A DNA stretch of 64,000 bases from Budorcas taxicolor (lineage: Eukaryota; Chordata; Mammalia; Artiodactyla; Bovidae): NCBI RefSeq assembly GCF_023091745.1, contig NC_068922.1, positions 24,900,001 through 24,964,000 of the forward strand. Direction: 5' to 3'. Below the pieces are notes generated by a model, which saw only the letters and a list, made by a program, of their open reading frames with translations, did no database searches and had not been told where the DNA came from. The position numbers and the translations under genes are program-made. The first letter of the stretch is position 1; the number at the start of each line of letters is the position of its first letter. Shown piece by piece: positions 32,987 through 43,520 of the stretch.

Positions 32987-33727
32987 GACTTTGAATACCT
33001 GAGACAGTAAAGGGACCTTACTTTACATTCACTTTTTACTTCTTTATCTTTTCCATCAAGCTGTTTCATCAGTTGGATTGATGCTGTTAGATTTTGTAAG
33101 TTGGAAATTTTCCTTCCTATAAGCTGTTATCTTACAAATCTTCAGGAGCTTGAAATTAACATTTTATAGGTGAGAACCTTAAATCACAAAAATTCTACTT
33201 GCTTCCTCTACCCTTTCCCCAGTTAAGAATTAAAAGGAGTGCTACTTTTTTTTTTTTTTTTTTTGAATGGTGGAATATTTTGGTCTAGCTCATGCCATAC
33301 AAATACTTATGAGAGCTTAGTTTGAGCAAATCTGACAAAAGCTTTGTAAGGTGTTGTACTTATCTAATTCATTTTTTTCCAGCGAGCTCTAACATTTCTC
33401 AAATGTAAAAGTGTGAAGGGCATGGTTACCAAAAACAAATAGATGTGAACAGGGCTGTGTTATTAAATGTCATACTTCTTGATTTGTTGGTCATGTATTA
33501 TCTCAAACAAAAAAGGATTTTCCTGCTCTTCTGTTTTTTGCATTTTTGAAAATGGGCTGTCGACAAACTGGTTTGTGGCATTCTTATTTTGCAGTGAGGA
33601 GGAAATGGAAATAAATAGAAACGATTTGGTTCCTCTCCCAATTTTATGAATTAATACAGGTTCTCAAAATTCTCTTACGTAAGGAAGGGTACAGTTGAAA
33701 TAGAATGGTGTTTTGTGGGTAACCAGT
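32987..33727. other. Unassigned sequence with a 19-bp poly-T
   Basis: A T-run lies at 33246-33264. No repeat family or gene is recognised on either side. Confidence 0.35.
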
Positions 33728-33736
33728 GAAGAGAGT

Positions 33737-34012
33737 CGGAGAAGGCAATGGCACCCCACTCCAGTACTCTTGCCTGGAAAATCCCATAGACGGAGGAGCC
33801 TGGTGGGCTGCAGTCCATGGGGTCACTAAGAATCGGACATGACTGAGCGACTTCTCTTTCACTTTCATGCATTGAAGAAGGAAATGGCAACCTACTCCAG
33901 TGTTCTTGGCCTGGAGAATCCCAGGGACGGGGGAGCCTGGTGGGCTGCTGTCTATGGAGTCGCACAGAATCAGACACGACTAAAGCGACTTAGCAGCAGC
34001 AGCAGCAGCAGG
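33737..34012 (+). mobile_element. Bov-A2 SINE with perfect 9-bp TSD
   Basis: Two Bov-A units and a (CAG)n tail. gaagagagt is found at 33728-33736 and 34013-34021. Low divergence from the other Bov-A2 copies suggests a young insertion. Confidence 0.97.
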
Positions 34013-34021
34013 GAAGAGAGT

Positions 34022-34316
34022 GATGTGCAACAGCTGATGGTGTGTTAATGATGCTTAATAATTTTAAGCAGAGTAAGATGGCAAATTCTTGTCCACATTG
34101 GAACTGTTTTGTGCATACCACTTTTAGACTTCCTTTCATTGGTTATATTTGTTTCTTGACATTTCAAGATAGCATAGAAAGTTTGGTTTTTGTTTTCTGA
34201 AAGATGAAAAGTGCAGACTCATTGCATTTATTTAAGAACGGATGCAAGCTAGTGGTAGTCTTCTAAATTGATATCGCTTCTTCTTTGGTGAGAACTAGCC
34301 TAGGTATTGTCAGAAT
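34022..34316. other. Unassigned sequence
   Basis: No recognised feature. Confidence 0.3.
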
Positions 34317-34736
34317 TTTATTTATTTTAAAAAATATTTATTTATTTGGCCACGCCGAGTCTTAGATGTTGCATGCAGGATCTCCTATCTTCATGACTGT
34401 ATGTGAAGTCTTAGTTTCGGCATGTGGGATCTAGTTCCCTGAAAGTGAAATTGAAGTCACTCAGTTGTGTCCGACTCTTTGCAACCCCGTGGACTGTAGC
34501 CCACCAGGCTCCTCCGTCCATGGGATTCTCCAGGCAAGAATACTGGAGTGGGTTGCCATTTCCTTCTCCAGGGGATCTTCCCAATCCAGGGATCGAATCC
34601 AGGTCTCCCACATTGCAGGCAGATGCTTTAACCGCTGAGCCACCAGGGGAGCCCCTAGTTCTCTGAGCAGGGATCAAATCTGGGCCCTCTGCGTTGGGAG
34701 GATGGTCTTGGCCACTGAACCACCAAGCAAGTCCCT
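34317..34736 (-). mobile_element. CHR-type SINE split by a Bov-tA
   Basis: The left part has the A-tail complement and body (tttatttggccacgccgagt). The right part holds the head (ggccactgaaccaccaagca). The two halves join correctly when the 34443-34654 insert is removed. Confidence 0.93.
34443..34654 (-). mobile_element. Bov-tA SINE nested in a CHR SINE
   Basis: A reversed, well-conserved copy (gaagtcactcagttgtgtcc..accgctgagccaccagggga). Its TSDs are the host sequence ctagttccctga at 34431-34442 and ctagttctctga at 34655-34666. Same orientation as its host. Confidence 0.97.
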
Positions 34737-34740
34737 TGTC

Positions 34741-35051
34741 AGCATTTTTCAAAAAACCTTTCATGGGTGTTATCTTCACAAGGCAAAGTAAGATGCCAGT
34801 TATTGATGTTTCATAAGTACTAGCTCGACAGACTTGCATCACTGTGATACCCAGTTCTGGCATATCAAGAAAGTGAGATGTTTAGCAGTCTTTCCTAAAA
34901 TGTGGTTACATGTGTGATTTTTAATTTTGTTTTTTTGCTATTTTCTTAATTTGCGTAAAACTCCCCTTTCAGTATAAATGTAAGGGAATTGCTCACTGAG
35001 TCCTCCATGCTTTACATATTATTATGTACTAATACCTCTCAAGACCCGTTT
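34741..35051. other. Unassigned sequence
   Basis: No recognised feature. Confidence 0.3.
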
Positions 35052-35291
35052 TTTAAAAAAAGACTTTTGGCCACACCACATGGGATGAGTTTGAGTAAAC
35101 TCCAGGAGATGGTGAAGGATAGGAAAGCCTGGAATGCTATAGTCCACGGGGTCGCAGAGTCAGACGCACCTGAGCAGCTGAATAACAACAGCAACATGGC
35201 ATGTGGGCTCTTAGGCCCTGAGTAGGGATCAGACCCGTGTCCACTGTATTGGAAGGTGGAGTCTTAACCGCTGGACTGCTGGGGCAGTCCC
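35052..35291 (-). mobile_element. CHR-type SINE split by a BovB tail
   Basis: The outer left part has acttttggccacaccacatg and the outer right part has atggcatgtgggctcttagg and the head ccgctggactgctggggcag. The middle is replaced by the 110-bp insert described separately. Confidence 0.9.
35084..35193 (+). mobile_element. 110-bp BovB 3' tail nested in a CHR SINE
   Basis: Sense BovB terminus: gatgagtttgagtaaactcc, aggagatggtgaaggatagg, ccacggggtcgcagagtcag, ending with aacaacagcaac. The host word acatgg is present on both sides (35078-35083 and 35194-35199). The orientation is opposite to the host. Confidence 0.9.
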
Positions 35292-35314
35292 AAATACCCT
35301 CTGTTTTTTAGTTA

Positions 35315-35445
35315 CTTTTGTTTTGATTCCCATTTCACTGATGAAGAAAGAGAGGCACAGCAGGTGTATATAACTTGCCTGGGATCAGAACAAACAAATG
35401 GCAGAGCCAGGATTGAACCCCTAGTCCCGAAGAGTGTAGTCTTAG
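35315..35445 (-). mobile_element. MIR SINE relic
   Basis: Reversed MIR: cccatttcactgatgaagaa, gaggcacagcaggtgtatat, aacttgcctgggatcag, aatggcagagccaggattga, accccta. This is the clearest MIR of the window. Confidence 0.85.
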
Positions 35446-36224
35446 GTCTATATATTGTATCTTCTTCAGTTCCAGCGTTCTGGGGCCTGATGTTCTCCGT
35501 CTGCTGCATGTGGTCCTGGTGCCCTCTGTCCTGGAATGTTAGTCATCTTTGTGTGTGACCCTGTGACGCCTGATTGGGACCCAAACTGGGGCCACTGAGC
35601 AGTCAAACAGCTCTATTAACAGAGATGTCAGTGTCCTTATTTTTTATTTACTAGGAATAAATGAGTACTTGATATCCTGTTTTCAAATTTCCATGACTGT
35701 ATCCCTCTTCTCTTCATAGCTACAAAATGTCCTCAGGAACAGTGCAATTAAATATAGCTTTGTCTCTTTATTTTTGAGACCCACATTTATGTCTCTATTC
35801 ATAGCTTGTCTTAGGACCTCTGTGATTCCATGTGCTGAACTGGTCTCCGTATATATCTCTGTATAAGCTGGGGTCTCAGTTTTGTTAATTGAATTTGCAG
35901 CGTGAGATAGGAAATCACTGTCCTTTTGTATGTATCTTTCCAAGATTCAAAGCTAATGGTATTGTTTGATAGGATTCACTAATAGCACTGTTATGATTTA
36001 TAACATATTCATTCATACTGTATTAAACTATCCATCCCTTTGTGCTTGTTACTCAGAGGAAAGTAAGACTTCTTGTACTCTTAATGAGAAAAATCTCTTC
36101 TCTGGGTAAAACCCTATAGAGTACTCCCCTTGTCCTAGAGCCAAAGAAGAAAAATAAATTGTCTTAAGATGTAAGAACATCTCTTGTTGGGTAATTAGCC
36201 CTTTACAGACCTAAGGGAGCAGTG
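35446..36224. other. Unassigned sequence
   Basis: An 86-codon minus-strand frame at 35683-35943 has no recognised domain. No repeat was seen. Confidence 0.3.
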
Positions 36225-36432
36225 ATAGAGTGTCCGCTCTGATGGAAGCTGAGTGTAAACACTCCTGTATTTAGCAAACCAGATGTTATTTAACTTCTCT
36301 GAGCCTTCATCTTCTCACCAGTTAATTAAGATTAAGAATACTTATGATACTGGCTTTATTGACATCTAAGTATATTCATATAATGTAGTTAGTGCTGTGC
36401 CTTTCTCCCAGTGTAGGCACTCAATAAGAGGT
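36225..36432 (+). mobile_element. MIR SINE relic
   Basis: Sense MIR: ttatttaacttctctgagcc, ttcatcttctcacc, aagaatacttatgatactgg and gtgtaggcactcaataagag. Both the core and the 3' end are recognisable. Confidence 0.75.
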
Positions 36433-37674
36433 AATTATTTGATTACTGAATATTAATATGCTACCAAAAGGATCTTGAGCAGGTTTGGAGAATAAGCCAT
36501 TAGCTAGCAAAGAAATAATAATGGAAAATGCACTTAGGCAAATGCACTAAGCGAGTGTGGTTTCATGGATTTGCATAAACTATAGGAAATACTTTTAAAA
36601 AATAAGAAAAAATAAGGGTAAAAGAATCTCTCTTGTTGACTTAAGGCCTTGTTTGATTTGTCTCATGTATAACTTACATGAGACTCAAAAGCATGGACTG
36701 TTTTAAGAATAACTAGGAACTTAAAAGTAAGGCTGTTTGACCCCTTGAACAATTCTTTTAGTGACTTAAGAAGATATAAACGGAGGTCATCAGTCAGGAA
36801 GCGCATAGTTTCCAAAGAAACTTTTTAGAAAAGGCGAAGGGAACCCTTCCAAGGAATCCTGATGCAGATCTCTCATTTAAGAGAAGAGGAGTGCAGGCTT
36901 TCTGAACCTCTGACCCTGTCATCTATCTGGGTGGTGTCAGGGGTCTCCTTGCCCTCTTCTGCCTTATGGATCCAAATCAACTCCTAGAGAAACAGCGGGG
37001 TTGTTTTAGAGAAGAAAGCAGAAAAGTCCATGAAGATGCCTGTTACAAACGTAGCATTAGATGTGTGTCTGATTGTGAAAGACGTTAGTCTTAGGATCTT
37101 CAGTGGCTAAGCAACAGCAGTATTATACTCTTGAATTTGTGAAAGTGGATTTCAGGTATTTACGAGGAAACTCTCACTACAGAGGTTGAGTAGAAAAAGA
37201 CAGGAGAATCCTGCGGTCCCGACTGTGCTTTAATGAAACTTAGGTACAGGAAACAACAAGAGGCGAGTCTCAGGAAGGTAGGGAAGGCAGGAGGAAACCC
37301 AATGGGATGAACAGAGAAGTGCTTGAATAGCTGAGACTTGAACAGGAATGCTGTGCCAAGCAGAGGCCTGGCAGAGGGCCCAGGAGGAGGACAAAGAAAC
37401 AGCAGCAGAGCTCGAGCAGGAAATGAGAAGCAACTTTCAAAAACACATCGAGGGGGACCTTCTTTAAGTACATCAGAAATAACAAGACAGGGAAATGTTG
37501 TTTCTTTGTTCCCCAGAGGAAGGAGTTGGTTTTAAATGACAGCGATAGGGCAAGTTGTCTACCTTTCCCCCTGCATAGAAGTATAACTTCATTGTTTTAG
37601 TAGAATCTGGTAGTATTGAGCGGGAGTAGGGAACATTATCAGAAGAGCTGGAGGAAGGCTCTGTTAGCAGGCTG

Positions 37675-37676
<2 letters not shown>
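36433..37676. other. Unassigned 1.2-kb interval
   Basis: No recognised repeat. Between 37330 and 37450 both strands have open frames because of purine bias (cagcagcagagctcgagcag). There are no coding motifs. Confidence 0.35.

Positions 37677-37717
<41 letters not shown>
37677..37717. repeat. (TG)n microsatellite
   Basis: A pure TG run of about 20 units leads directly into a reversed CHR fragment at 37718. Confidence 0.97.
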
Positions 37718-37720
<3 letters not shown>

Positions 37721-37822
37721 TATTGTTGCTTGTGGGTCTAGTTCCCTGAACAGGGATGGAACCTGGGCCCCCTGCATTTGGAGCTCGGTGCCTTCGCCAC
37801 CGGACTACCAGTGGAGTCCCAC
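37718..37822 (-). mobile_element. CHR-type SINE, tail lost to (TG)n
   Basis: Reversed head and B-box part: gtctagttccctgaacaggg, atggaacctgggccccctgc and ccggactaccagtggagtcc. The A-tail side has been replaced by the TG repeat. Confidence 0.88.
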
Positions 37823-38558
37823 AGGTGATTAGTTTTCACTACACAAATCTTGAGCTAAGTGGCTACCCGTCAGAGCATATTGAAAGTGTGTTTACATAGG
37901 AACTGATGTTCTTGGTGGAATGGGTAAAAAGGGTCATAGTGAGACAGTTAATAAGTGATCAGTACTAGATCCAGTGCTGATTCAAAATGTTCTATAACCT
38001 GTAAGATGTGCAGGAAACACAGAACATGACCAGGCTGCTGGTGGGAATGGGGAGAAGGGAGCGATTTAGGTCAGGATGGTCTTGGCCATTTGGGAGGCAT
38101 GGTTATAAATGAAGTAGTGGAAGATAAGGTCAGGGAAGAAGGGTAGGGGGCATAGGAGAATACTTGCATTTTCATATGTAGCATCATGATGGTCCTGATT
38201 TGAATGCATGCTTAGAAGGTATACATTTTGAGTTTATCTGATGGTTTGTTTTTTACCCAAAGCAGTGTTGAGTTGGTTTCTTTCTGAGCCCTGCACGTTG
38301 CCTTTTTTTCTGGGCCAACTACCCTCTAAGAATAGTTTAAGAGAAGGTCTTGAAGGTATAAAGCTCAAAATCAGTAGGCCAACCTGCAAGATCAGGTAAC
38401 AGAGGACCTTGTAGTAAGTTCAGGTCTTAGCCTTGGGTAAGCAAGGATCTAGTCTTAGCTCTACAATAAGAGTGAAGTCATTGAAAAGAATCATAAGGAT
38501 GGTTAACAAACTGGGAAAAATAAAGTGCCCAGGTGAAACAAAACTTGAATAAAGTGAC
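37823..38558. other. Unassigned sequence, possible L2-like trace
   Basis: ggtcaggatggtcttggcca and ggtcagggaagaagggtagg near 38040-38160 hint at an ancient LINE. It is too diverged to assign. Confidence 0.3.
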
Positions 38559-38676
38559 TTTTTTTTTTAAATTTTTTTGGCCTGCCAGGATCTTAATTCC
38601 CTGATTAGGGATTGAACCCACACCCCCTGCGTTGGAAGCACAGAGTCTTAACCATTGGACCATCAGGGAAGTCCCC
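38559..38676 (-). mobile_element. CHR-type SINE, short form
   Basis: Reversed: T-run tail, ggcctgccaggatcttaatt, attgaacccacaccccctgc, head cattggaccatcagggaagt. Confidence 0.9.
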
Positions 38677-38679
38677 AGT

Positions 38680-39004
38680 GATAAGTTATTAATGTTAAGT
38701 ACCTGAAGGACTTTTTTAAAAAGCCACATTAGTGATATGTTTTATATTTCTTCTGATGAAAAGGAGGGCAAAGACTTACCTGAATAAAGGATTTGGAATA
38801 GATTTAAAGATTGTATGACCCTTATAAAATGTTGAGATAAGGTTGTGAGGAACAATGTATGTTTCCTTCTAAGAGATCTTTAAAAGTATGAGCAATTGTA
38901 TTTTGGGGATGAGTACATTTGATACATTTATAAAATGTTTGACTTTGGATATTAACTAGGCGGTGAAGGAGATGAACCTTGGGATTGCTTTCAACTGAGT
39001 GTAT
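38680..39004. other. Unassigned sequence
   Basis: No recognised feature. Confidence 0.3.
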
Positions 39005-39212
39005 TTTTTAAAATTTTTTTTTATTAATTTATTTGTCTGTGCCAGGTCTTACTTGCAGCACACGGGATGTTTGATCTGTTTTGCAGCACTTGGGCCCTTC
39101 AGTTGTGGCGTTCTGACTCTTAGCTGAGGCATATGGAACCTAGTTCCCTGATCAGGGATTGAACCCAGGCCCCCTGCATTGGGAGCATGGAGTCTGGACA
39201 CCAGGGAAGTCC
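39005..39212 (-). mobile_element. CHR-type SINE
   Basis: Reversed copy with tail, body (tctgtgccaggtcttacttg) and head gtctggacaccagggaagtc. About 12 bp of the head (taaccactgg region) are missing. Confidence 0.9.
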
Positions 39213-39537
39213 TGTATATGTTTGTATTGGTTCTATTGGCATTTTCCTCTTCCTGCTACAGCTGTGTGTTTAGCTGCCTTCTAATGGCTATGTAATTCCT
39301 TTCTGGTAGTATTTATAAGCTTTTATTATATTTGTTTGCTCAATTAACAGTTTCCTTGATGCCTCTCAGCTCTGTAAATGGACAAAGTCTATCTTGTTCA
39401 CCATCGTGACTTCAGTTCCAACCCATTACCTGGCAAGCAGTTATAATGTTTGTAGAATGAATGATAACGTGGAATGAAGTATGACTTAGGTTGTGGGCTT
39501 AGAAGGTTGTCATTTTTAGAATGATTTGTTTAGAGGC

Positions 39538-39598
39538 TCAGTTCAGTTCAGTCTCTCACTTGCATCCAACTCTGCTACCCCATGGACTGCAGAGGCTA
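39538..39598 (-). mobile_element. 60-bp BovB 3' tip
   Basis: Reversed terminal sequence only: ctcagttcagttcagtctct, gcatccaactct and accccatggactgcag. It is extremely 5' truncated. Confidence 0.75.
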
Positions 39599-39714
39599 GA
39601 ATATCACTAAAATGGATTTCCTGATCTTGAGCGTTTTGTTGAAGGCCTGTTGCTGAAATTGTCTGTCATTTGAATCAAAAGATGTCCTCTCTAATCATCT
39701 TGTGAAATGTAAAT

Positions 39715-40190
39715 GGGATCCACACAACTGTACTTGAATGTCCCTAACCACATTATTCATAATTAACAAAGAGTGGAAATAATCCAAATGTCCATTAATG
39801 AATGAATGAATAAATAAAGAGTGGTATCTCTACATGACTTAGCAACTAAACAACAGCAGCAATACAGTGGGATAGTATTTGGCAATAAAAAGGAATGAAG
39901 TATTGATACATGTTACATCATGGATATATTTTGAAAAAATTATGCTACTCAGAGAGAATCACATATTCTATGATTCTGCTTAACTGTGAAATGTCCAAAA
40001 CAGGCAAATGCACAGAGATAAAAGGTAAACTGGTAGTTGCCTAGGGCTGAGAAAGTTAAGAGGAGATGGGAAGTGAATGCTAGTAGGCGTGAGGTTTCTG
40101 AATATGACTGCCATCGTGGTTGTCCAACCCTGTGAATATTCTAAATACCATTAAATTGTGTACCTTTGCTTTGCAGTTTTTTTAAAAAGA
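39715..40190 (+). mobile_element. L1 3' end fragment with a small insert
   Basis: L1 sense text: attattcataattaacaaag, aatgtccattaatgaatga, ggcaataaaaaggaatgaag, gaaatgtccaaaacaggcaa, ggtagttgcctagggctgag and ccattaaattgtgtaccttt. A foreign 35-bp piece sits at 39828-39862. Confidence 0.9.
39828..39862 (+). mobile_element. 35-bp BovB/Bov-A tail inside L1
   Basis: tacatgacttagcaactaaa plus caacagcagca is the common 3' tip of BovB and Bov-type SINEs. It interrupts the L1 sequence gtggtat..cagtgggatagta. Confidence 0.6.
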
Positions 40191-40211
40191 TGAGTACTAT
40201 GTACTGAAGTT

Positions 40212-40436
40212 TAAAAAAATATTTATTTTTGTATGTACTTAGTTTTGGCTGTGTCAGGTCTTAGAAGCAGCACTCAGGATCTTTGCTGCAGCTCATGGGC
40301 TTTTCTCTAGTTGAAGCTTGCAGGCTCAGTAGTTGTGGCTTAACAGCTTAGTAATTCTTCAAAGCCCACCAGGGATGGCACCTGTGTCCCCTGCATTGGA
40401 AGCTGGATTCTTAACCACTGGACCACCAAGGAAGTC
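40212..40436 (-). mobile_element. CHR-type SINE
   Basis: Reversed long-type body (gctcatgggcttttctctag..gtagttgtggcttaacagct) with a nearly intact head (ccactggaccaccaaggaag). Confidence 0.92.
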
Positions 40437-40454
40437 CTTTTTTTCTGCAATTTT

Positions 40455-40588
40455 TACAGCCTTATTTATTTATTTTTAGAAATATAATTGATTTATCATA
40501 TTATATTCGTACAACATAGTCATTCAATATTTTTATAGGTTGTACTTCATTTAAAGTTATTATAAAATATTGGGTACATTTTCTGTGC
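40455..40588 (-). mobile_element. L1 3' UTR fragment
   Basis: Reversed L1 text: aatataattgatttatcata, gtacaacatagtcattcaat, atttttataggttgtacttc and aaagttattataaaatattg. It ends where a CHR SINE landed. Confidence 0.7.
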
Positions 40589-40601
40589 CCAGGTGTATAC
40601 T

Positions 40602-40733
40602 CTAGGGGTTTGTTGTTGCTGTTGTTGCTTTGGCCACGCCACGTGGCATTCAGGGTCTTAGTTCCCCAACCAGGAATTAAACTCCTGCCCCCTGCAGCTC
40701 AGAGACTTAACCACCACACCTCCAGGGAAGTCC
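40602..40733 (-). mobile_element. CHR-type SINE with imperfect TSD
   Basis: Reversed short copy (tttggccacgccacgtggca..ccaccacacctccagggaag). Flanks ccaggtgtatact (40589-40601) and ccagttgtacact (40734-40746) look like a decayed TSD. Confidence 0.9.
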
Positions 40734-40891
40734 CCAGTTGTACACTTTAAATGAGTGCACTCCTATTGCCAGTCACCCTGCTAATAGACCCTAGCGAGAA
40801 GAGAACATTAAGAACACTTTCAGACAGTAGAAAATTCAGTTCTTTTTTCTACTGTCCGGTTTTGCCTTTGGCCAAGGGTATCTAAACAATT

Positions 40892-41335
40892 AGGGTTTCC
40901 CAGGTGGTGCTAGTGGTAAAGAACCTGGCTGCTGTTGCAGGAGACACAAGGGAAGAGGGTTTGATTCCTGGGTTGGGAAGATCCCCTAGAGGAGGGTATG
41001 GCACCCCGCTCCAGTACTCTTGCCTGGAAGCTCCCAGGGATGGAGGAGCCTGGTAGGCTGCAGTCCATGGGGTCGCTAAGTCAGACACAACTGAGCGACT
41101 TCACTTTCACTTTTCACTTTCATGCATTGGAGAAAGAAATGGCAACCCACTCCAGTGTTCTTGCCTGGAGAATCCCAGGGACGGGGGAGCCTGGTGGGCT
41201 GCCATCTATGGGGTCGCACAGAGTCGGACATGACTGAAGCGACTTAGCAGCAGCAGCAGCAGGGGCCTGGCAGGCTACAGTCCTTTGGGGTGCAAAAGAG
41301 TTGGACAATACTGAAGCAACTGAGCGCAGCACTGC
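40892..41335 (+). mobile_element. Bov-tA SINE interrupted by a Bov-A2
   Basis: The head and B-box part (gggtttcccaggtggtgcta..atcccctagaggaggg) lies at 40892-40989. The 3' part (ggcctggcaggctacagtcc..gttggacaatactgaagcaa) lies at 41264-41335. The two join as one Bov-tA once the Bov-A2 is taken out. Confidence 0.88.
40990..41263 (+). mobile_element. Bov-A2 SINE embedded in a Bov-tA
   Basis: Two Bov-A units (gtatggcaccccgctccagt.. and gagaaagaaatggcaaccca..) with the linker cactttcatgcattggag and a (CAG)n tail. Junctions fall in homologous Bov-A sequence, so no TSD can be resolved. Confidence 0.88.
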
Positions 41336-41340
41336 ACACA

Positions 41341-41605
41341 GCATCTAAGAATTATATTTGACAAACACTTTTTTTTTTACAAAACAAGCAGTGTAGGGTC
41401 TTCGCTGTTGTGCTTTAGAAAGGGTGCAGACCTTCTAACCCTGCACGTAGCACAGAGGATCTTCAGTGTGGATTTCTGTGTCTGTGTCACCCTTTACAAC
41501 ATGGACAAGGGTACTGTGACCCCATCCAGTTCAGTACTGCGTTCATGTTGATTCACCCAGGACCTGGCACGGGGTAGGAGGACCACATTGTTTATTGCAC
41601 TATCT
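41341..41605. other. Unassigned sequence
   Basis: A T-run lies at 41371-41378. No gene or repeat was recognised. Confidence 0.3.
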
Positions 41606-41607
41606 AT

Positions 41608-42176
41608 GGTTGCAGCCATGAAATGAAAAGACGGTTACTCCTTGGAAGGAAAGTTATGACCAACCTAGATAGCATATTCAAAAGCAGAGATATTACCTTG
41701 CCAACAAAGGTCCTTCTAGTCAAGGCTATGGTTTTTCCAGTGGTCATGTATGGATGTGAGAGTTGGACTGTGAAGAAGGCTGAGTGCCGAAGAATTGATG
41801 CTTTTGAACTGTGGTGTTGGAGAAGACTCTTGAGAGTCCCTTGGACTGCAAGGAGATCCAACCCGTCCATTCTAAAGGAGATCAGTCCTGGGTGTTCTTT
41901 GGAAAGACTGATGCTAAAGCTGAAACTCCAATACTTTGGCCACCTGATGCGAAGAGTTGACTCATTGGAAAAGACGCTGATGCTGGGAGGGATTGGGGGT
42001 AGGAGGAGAAGGGGACGACCGAGGATGAGATGGCTGGATGGCATCACCGCCTCGATGGATATGAGTTTGGGTGAATTCTGGGAGTTGGTGATGGACAGGG
42101 AGGCCTGGCGTGCTGCGATTCATGGGGTCACAAAGAGTCGGACACGACTGAGTGACTTAACTGAACTGAGCTGATA
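41608..42176 (+). mobile_element. BovB 3' fragment, low divergence
   Basis: It starts at tgcagccatgaaatgaaaag and runs to the native 3' end (ctgaactgagctga). About 570 bp remain. 5' truncation begins after the RT domain. No clean TSD is seen. Confidence 0.96.
41623..42174 (+). pseudogene. BovB C-terminal domain, 183 codons without a stop
   Basis: An uninterrupted frame covers the BovB region downstream of RT: KSRDITLPTKVLLVKAMVFP (residues 22-41), YGCESWTVKKAECRRIDAFE, LWCWRRLLRVPW, LKLQYFGHLMRRVDSLEKTL, a basic stretch RRRRGRPRMRWLDGI and the terminal REAWRAAIHGVTKSRTRLSD. The function of this C-terminal part is not well known. It probably binds nucleic acid. The frame ends at the family's usual stop. 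The RT and endonuclease parts are absent, so it is a fragment and the internal ATG is not a real start. Confidence 0.85.
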
Positions 42177-42289
42177 GTTAAATATAAAGCGCTGGGCAGG
42201 TTTTGCTTTCAGACAAGGTACAGACTCTGTTTTGAGTTTGACAGAGTTGCTTGCTTAGAAAATGCTTTTTAAAAATTTTCTATTGAAAC

Positions 42290-42640
42290 GATTTTCAACA
42301 AGAATTCCAAGACTGTTCAATGAGGAAAGGACGGTCTTCAGCAAATGAGACTGAGAAATACTGCATGATTCCAACTCACAGGAGATTCCTAGAGTGGTCG
42401 GTCACATTCCTAGAGACAGGAAGTGAAACAGTGGTTACCAGAGACTAGGGGGAAAGGGGTGTGGGGAGTTGCTGATTAAAGGGTCCAGTTTCACTGGGGA
42501 AAGCTGAAAAAGATACAGCTGATGCACAACAGCACAAATGTACTTAATGCCAAAACTGAACACTTAAAGTGGTCAAAATGGTAAATTTTATGTAATGGAA
42601 TTTGCCACAATAAAAGTATTATTTTCAAAAAATAGAAAAT
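42290..42640 (+). mobile_element. L1 3' end, internally deleted
   Basis: First an ORF2 C-terminal trace (gattttcaacaagaattcca, agactgttcaatgaggaaag), then a direct jump to 3' UTR text (tactgcatgattccaactca, cagtggttaccagagactag, ggtaaattttatgtaatgga). The intervening 3' part of ORF2 is missing. Confidence 0.9.
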
Positions 42641-42650
42641 ATTATTTTCA

Positions 42651-43508
42651 AATGAGAACATTTACGTGTTCAGACAAAGGCTGCCAAAGAAGTTCCCATG
42701 TCACCTGTCCCACCGTAAATATCCTCAATTTCTTCCTCTAGAACATAGCAAGCACAGTAAGCATTGCCTCACTTAGGTTCTTTCACAGCTTTTACTCCAA
42801 ATTACTCAGTGACCCAACCAGTAATTGCCAACATTTTCAACAGTGCTTTACTCACTATTGTAAAAACTGTGGGATTTGTTAGTCATCATCTGGACCAGAC
42901 TCTGGGAGATTCCATAGTGTGGTTTCGTTTCTGTTATTAGTGCTCTACTGAATTTTCACTAATTTATTCCTTCCAGTAATTTAAAAATATATTTATAAGA
43001 AATGCATTTTTGAAAGATAATACCACATCTCATAAGCTCTTTCTTACTAGAAATCAAAGACTTCCTGATAATGATGGAGTGCCTTTTTGATGCTTGGAAA
43101 GGGGTCTGGAAAATGGATGCTGTGTATCCATTATTTCTTCCATGACCTATGGACTTGGGTTGGACTTGGGTTGGACTGTCCATGCATGCCTCACTTTGGG
43201 GGAGCAAGAGACATAGCAATTGGTTAATCTGCAGACTTCACATTTTTCATTTGCCTTTTTCCTAGACTTTTTGCCATTTCCAGCAATGAATAGGACATTT
43301 TTAGAAAACTCTTAAAATGTTTTCTAAATTTAAGTGAGGAGGTCTAGAGGACAACCAACAAATGTTGAATCCAGCCTTATAGTCTTCAGAAGTGAGGCAT
43401 AGTCTTTGTCCCCAGTGTGGGTCATTTTCTAGGTTCTTCTGTCAAGGATTCTTTCAGGGACCTTCCCAGGAGATTCTAGTGTCCAAAATACAAGACCTTC
43501 GTCTGTAC
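42651..43508. other. Unassigned sequence
   Basis: There is a small direct duplication gacttgggttg / gacttgggttg near 43152-43174. Otherwise nothing is recognised. Confidence 0.35.
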
Positions 43509-43520
43509 CTTTCAGAACAC

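Noticed and set aside
35683..35943. 86-codon minus frame in unmasked DNA
   Set aside because: No known motif, of random length for AT-rich DNA, and no flanking splice signals that I could support.
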